Below, piece by piece: positions 15,248 to 16,693 of a stretch of 16,693 nucleotides of DNA. Numbering within the stretch: position 1 is the stretch's first letter; every line of letters begins with the position of its first letter. Made by a program: the position numbers and the translations under genes. Source of the stretch: JBECKQ01 sp040235375 (GTDB lineage Bacteria > Planctomycetota > Phycisphaerae > UBA1845); the NCBI GenBank assembly GCA_040235375.1, contig JBECKQ010000237.1:1-16693 (forward strand). The letters run 5' to 3'. The notes under the pieces are model-generated. The model had not been told where the DNA came from. It saw only the letters and a program-made list of their open reading frames with translations, and did no database searches.

Positions 15248-15460
15248 ATGCCCAAACCAGTCAAATCCGCGACCAGTACCACGACCCAGCCCCGGCGTGG
15301 ACGGACCAGCACGCGCGCAGCCAATAGCGGACCGACCGAAGAACAGATCAGACGGCGGGCGTACGAACTTTATCTCGAGCGCGGCGCCTCCCCTGGGGCG
15401 GACATCAGCGACTGGTTACGCGCCGAGCAGGAGCTGCGGGCGGTCGCCGGCCGTAAGTAA
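15248..15460 (+). CDS. DUF2934 small protein
   Basis: This 70-residue protein has a disordered, basic, Thr/Ser-rich N-terminal half (MPKPVKSATSTTTQPRRGRT). The C-terminal DUF2934 helix pair reads EQIRRRAYELYLERGASPGA followed by DISDWLRAEQELR. Short proteins of exactly this plan are widespread in Planctomycetota, Acidobacteriota and Proteobacteria, with no established function. The start is fixed by CGGAGG (15235-15240) seven bases upstream. It is divergent from the FlgT/CsgG-like gene and stands alone; 400 bases separate it from the malic enzyme gene. The basic tail could bind nucleic acid, but nothing here proves it. Confidence 0.9.
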   Translation: MPKPVKSATSTTTQPRRGRTSTRAANSGPTEEQIRRRAYELYLERGASPGADISDWLRAEQELRAVAGRK

Positions 15461-15643
15461 TCGACGACGTAAGTCCGCCCGGTTCGTTCCGTGGATCGAC
15501 TGGCCGCCGCAGGCGTGGGCCGGACGCCTCGGATCGCCCGCGGAGTGTCGCACCCAATGATTCGGGGCGCGCCGCTCGGGGCAACCTGTTGCAGGACTCG
15601 GGCGGAACACGCAAGCCAACGGTCGCCGGCGGCGCGCGGCGTT

Positions 15644-15675
15644 TGTTTTGCCGTCGGGACGGGCCAAGCAAAACA
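15644..15675. promoter_or_regulatory. Inverted repeat over the -35 region, possible operator
   Basis: TGTTTTGC (15644-15651) and GCAAAACA (15668-15675) are perfect eight-base inverted arms. Inside them CCGTC (15651-15655) and GACGG (15658-15662) form a second nested repeat. The element ends ten bases before the TATAAT box, so it covers the -35 position of the malic enzyme promoter. That placement suits a regulator binding site. It could also act as an RNA hairpin ending a transcript from the left. Confidence 0.5.
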
Positions 15676-15685
15676 GCGGTTGCGC

Positions 15686-15691
15686 TATAAT
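15686..15691 (+). promoter_or_regulatory. -10 box of the malic enzyme promoter
   Basis: A perfect TATAAT (15686-15691) lies 169 bases before the GTG start, and would start transcription near 15698. No good -35 box sits 16-18 bases upstream; that position is inside the inverted repeat. The promoter may therefore depend on an activator. Confidence 0.5.
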
Positions 15692-15700
15692 GGAGAGATT

Positions 15701-15817
15701 GCCCGCGGACGCCGCGCCTGTCGCGGGCGCCGCAGCGTGACGCTGCGCGTGCGGAGCGATCGAGCGCCGGCCTCGTGGGGGTACCGGCCGGTGGATCCTT
15801 AACGTATCCACAACGTT
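15701..15817 (+). promoter_or_regulatory. Structured 5' leader with four hairpins
   Basis: Four stems follow one another in the expected leader: GCCCGCG/CGCGGGC (15701-15707 and 15722-15728), CGCAGCG/CGCTGCG (15731-15737 and 15741-15747), CCGGCC/GGCCGG (15767-15772 and 15786-15791), and GTGGAT/ATCCAC (15791-15796 and 15806-15811). AACGT in the last loop (15801-15805) can also pair with ACGTT (15813-15817), so two folds compete. I do not recognise a known riboswitch. Confidence 0.4.
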
Positions 15818-15860
15818 CATTCTCCGCCACAGACCATGACTTCATCCAGGAGTTTTCATC

Positions 15861-16693
15861 GTGTTGGATGCCGCGATTGATGATCTCGTCGGCCCGGAAG
15901 TCATCACCACACGCAAAAAAGGGATCTGGCTCCTCAAGAACCCAAGCACGAACAAAGGGTTGGCGTTCCCGTTCGAGGAGCGCGAGCAACTTGATCTGGG
16001 CTGCATGCTGCCCCACCGCGTCAGCACGATCGAAGAGCAGGTCGAGTTGGAGATCGAGCACCTGCACGCCAAGAACACCGACCTCGAGAAGTACATCGGA
16101 ATGGCCAGCCTTCAGGACCGCAACGAAGTGCTGTTCTACCGCGTGCTCGTCGAGAACCTGACCGAGTTCATGCCGATCGTGTACACGCCGACCGTCGGCC
16201 TGGCGTGCCAGCAGTTCAGCCACATCTTCCGGACGGGTCGCGGTCTGTGGCTGACCCCCGATCACGCCGACCGGATACCCGAAATGCTGCGCAAGTGGCC
16301 GCTGCCGGACGTGCGGCTCATCGTGGTGACGGACAACGAGCGTATCCTCGGGGTCGGGGACCAGGGCTGCGGCGGGATGGGCATCCCGATCGGCAAGCTG
16401 GCGCTCTACGTGGCCGGTGCGGGCATTCACCCGTCCAAGTGCCTGCCCATCAGCCTCGACGTGGGGACCGACAACCCCCGCCTGCTGGAGGACCCGCTGT
16501 ACCTGGGCTACCGCAAGCGGCGGCTCCGCGGCCAGGCGTACGACGACTTCATCGAAGCTTTCGTCCAGGCAGTCCTCAAAGTGTTTCCGCGGGCGCTGGT
16601 GCAGTGGGAGGACTTCCACAACAGGCAGGCATTCCGCATCCTGGACCGTTATCGCAAGCAGATTCTCAGCTTCAACGACGACATCCAGGGCAC
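15861..16693 (+). CDS. NAD-dependent malic enzyme, 3' end beyond window
   Basis: This is the N-terminal 277 codons of a malic enzyme of the long (about 550-residue) type, which oxidatively decarboxylates malate to pyruvate. Key segments are TRKKGIWLLKNPSTNKGLAF (17-36), FMPIVYTPTVGLACQQFSHI with the catalytic tyrosine, then VVTDNERILGVGDQGCGGMG and GKLALYVAGAGI. SLDVGTDNP comes next. WEDFHNRQAFRIL and FNDDIQG at the edge hold the metal-binding acidic residues. NAD preference is inferred from overall type; the cofactor domain lies mostly outside. The GTG start at 15861 has AGGAG (15848-15852) eight bases upstream. An out-of-frame 14-codon ORF (ATG 15836) overlaps the start. With the transhydrogenase at the other edge it bears on NAD(P)H supply. 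Confidence 0.92.
   Translation, partial: MLDAAIDDLVGPEVITTRKKGIWLLKNPSTNKGLAFPFEEREQLDLGCMLPHRVSTIEEQVELEIEHLHAKNTDLEKYIGMASLQDRNEVLFYRVLVENLTEFMPIVYTPTVGLACQQFSHIFRTGRGLWLTPDHADRIPEMLRKWPLPDVRLIVVTDNERILGVGDQGCGGMGIPIGKLALYVAGAGIHPSKCLPISLDVGTDNPRLLEDPLYLGYRKRRLRGQAYDDFIEAFVQAVLKVFPRALVQWEDFHNRQAFRILDRYRKQILSFNDDIQG

Larger units (their letters stand above)
15461..15860. other. Non-coding region upstream of the malic enzyme gene
   Basis: 400 bases without a credible gene. The first part has a small stem, AGGCGT (15511-15516) with ACGCCT (15524-15529), a possible weak end for the DUF2934 transcript, and an imperfect palindrome at 15581-15592. The second part holds the inverted repeat, -10 box and structured leader described separately. 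Confidence 0.6.

Noticed and set aside
15836..15880. Short 14-codon ORF overlapping the malic enzyme start
   Set aside because: It lacks a ribosome site and overlaps out of frame. A regulatory upstream ORF is possible but unsupported.
15405..16619. Minus-strand open frame of 404 codons over the malic enzyme gene
   Set aside because: The plus strand encodes conserved malic enzyme motifs throughout. The antisense product is Arg/His-rich and patternless.

Overview
The window is a GC-rich stretch of bacterial chromosome with tightly packed genes. The genes present point to a Gram-negative-type, lipoprotein-bearing bacterium: a split-type proton-translocating transhydrogenase, a GldA/GldF/GldG-like ABC module with a DUF4340 protein, a secreted FlgT/CsgG-like protein, a DUF2934 protein and an MddA-type methyltransferase. 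The ABC module combined with a Thr-Gln-Pro-rich linker of the kind common in Phycisphaerae suggests Planctomycetota. That assignment is an inference from gene content, not a placement by phylogeny.

Layout. At the left edge, on the minus strand, lies the 5' part of a transhydrogenase alpha subunit (1-1187). A divergent intergenic region (1188-1587) carries a near-consensus sigma70 promoter for a rightward run of six genes (1588-10193): ABC ATPase, six-span permease, GldG-like protein, DUF4340 repeat protein, beta-CASP metallo-beta-lactamase nuclease, and a secreted beta-propeller-like lipoprotein. The gaps are short (about -10 to +41 bases), and the run ends at a GC-rich hairpin at 10226-10258, so it is probably one operon.

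A gene-poor stretch of about 490 bases follows (10259-10750). It contains a long imperfect hairpin that resembles an integron attC site. Next is a translationally coupled pair: an HExxH metallopeptidase and a D-Ala-D-Ala-ligase-like ATP-grasp enzyme, overlapping by the four bases ATGA. After a short gap comes an integral-membrane methyltransferase of the methanethiol S-methyltransferase type (MddA). It converges with a minus-strand secreted protein of FlgT/CsgG-like type (13868-15058).

Divergent from the latter is a 70-residue DUF2934 protein. Then comes a non-coding stretch of 400 bases with an inverted repeat around a putative -35 position, a TATAAT box and a strongly structured leader. It precedes an NAD-type malic enzyme that runs off the right edge.

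How the genes fit together. The six-gene operon looks like an envelope machine: ATPase plus permease driving two large extracytoplasmic proteins, with an RNA-nuclease-like enzyme and a lipoprotein carried along. The transhydrogenase and malic enzyme at the two ends both bear on NAD(P)H balance but are separate units. The peptidase/ATP-grasp pair looks like a make-and-cut peptide-bond system of unknown substrate, and is the best candidate here for an undescribed function.
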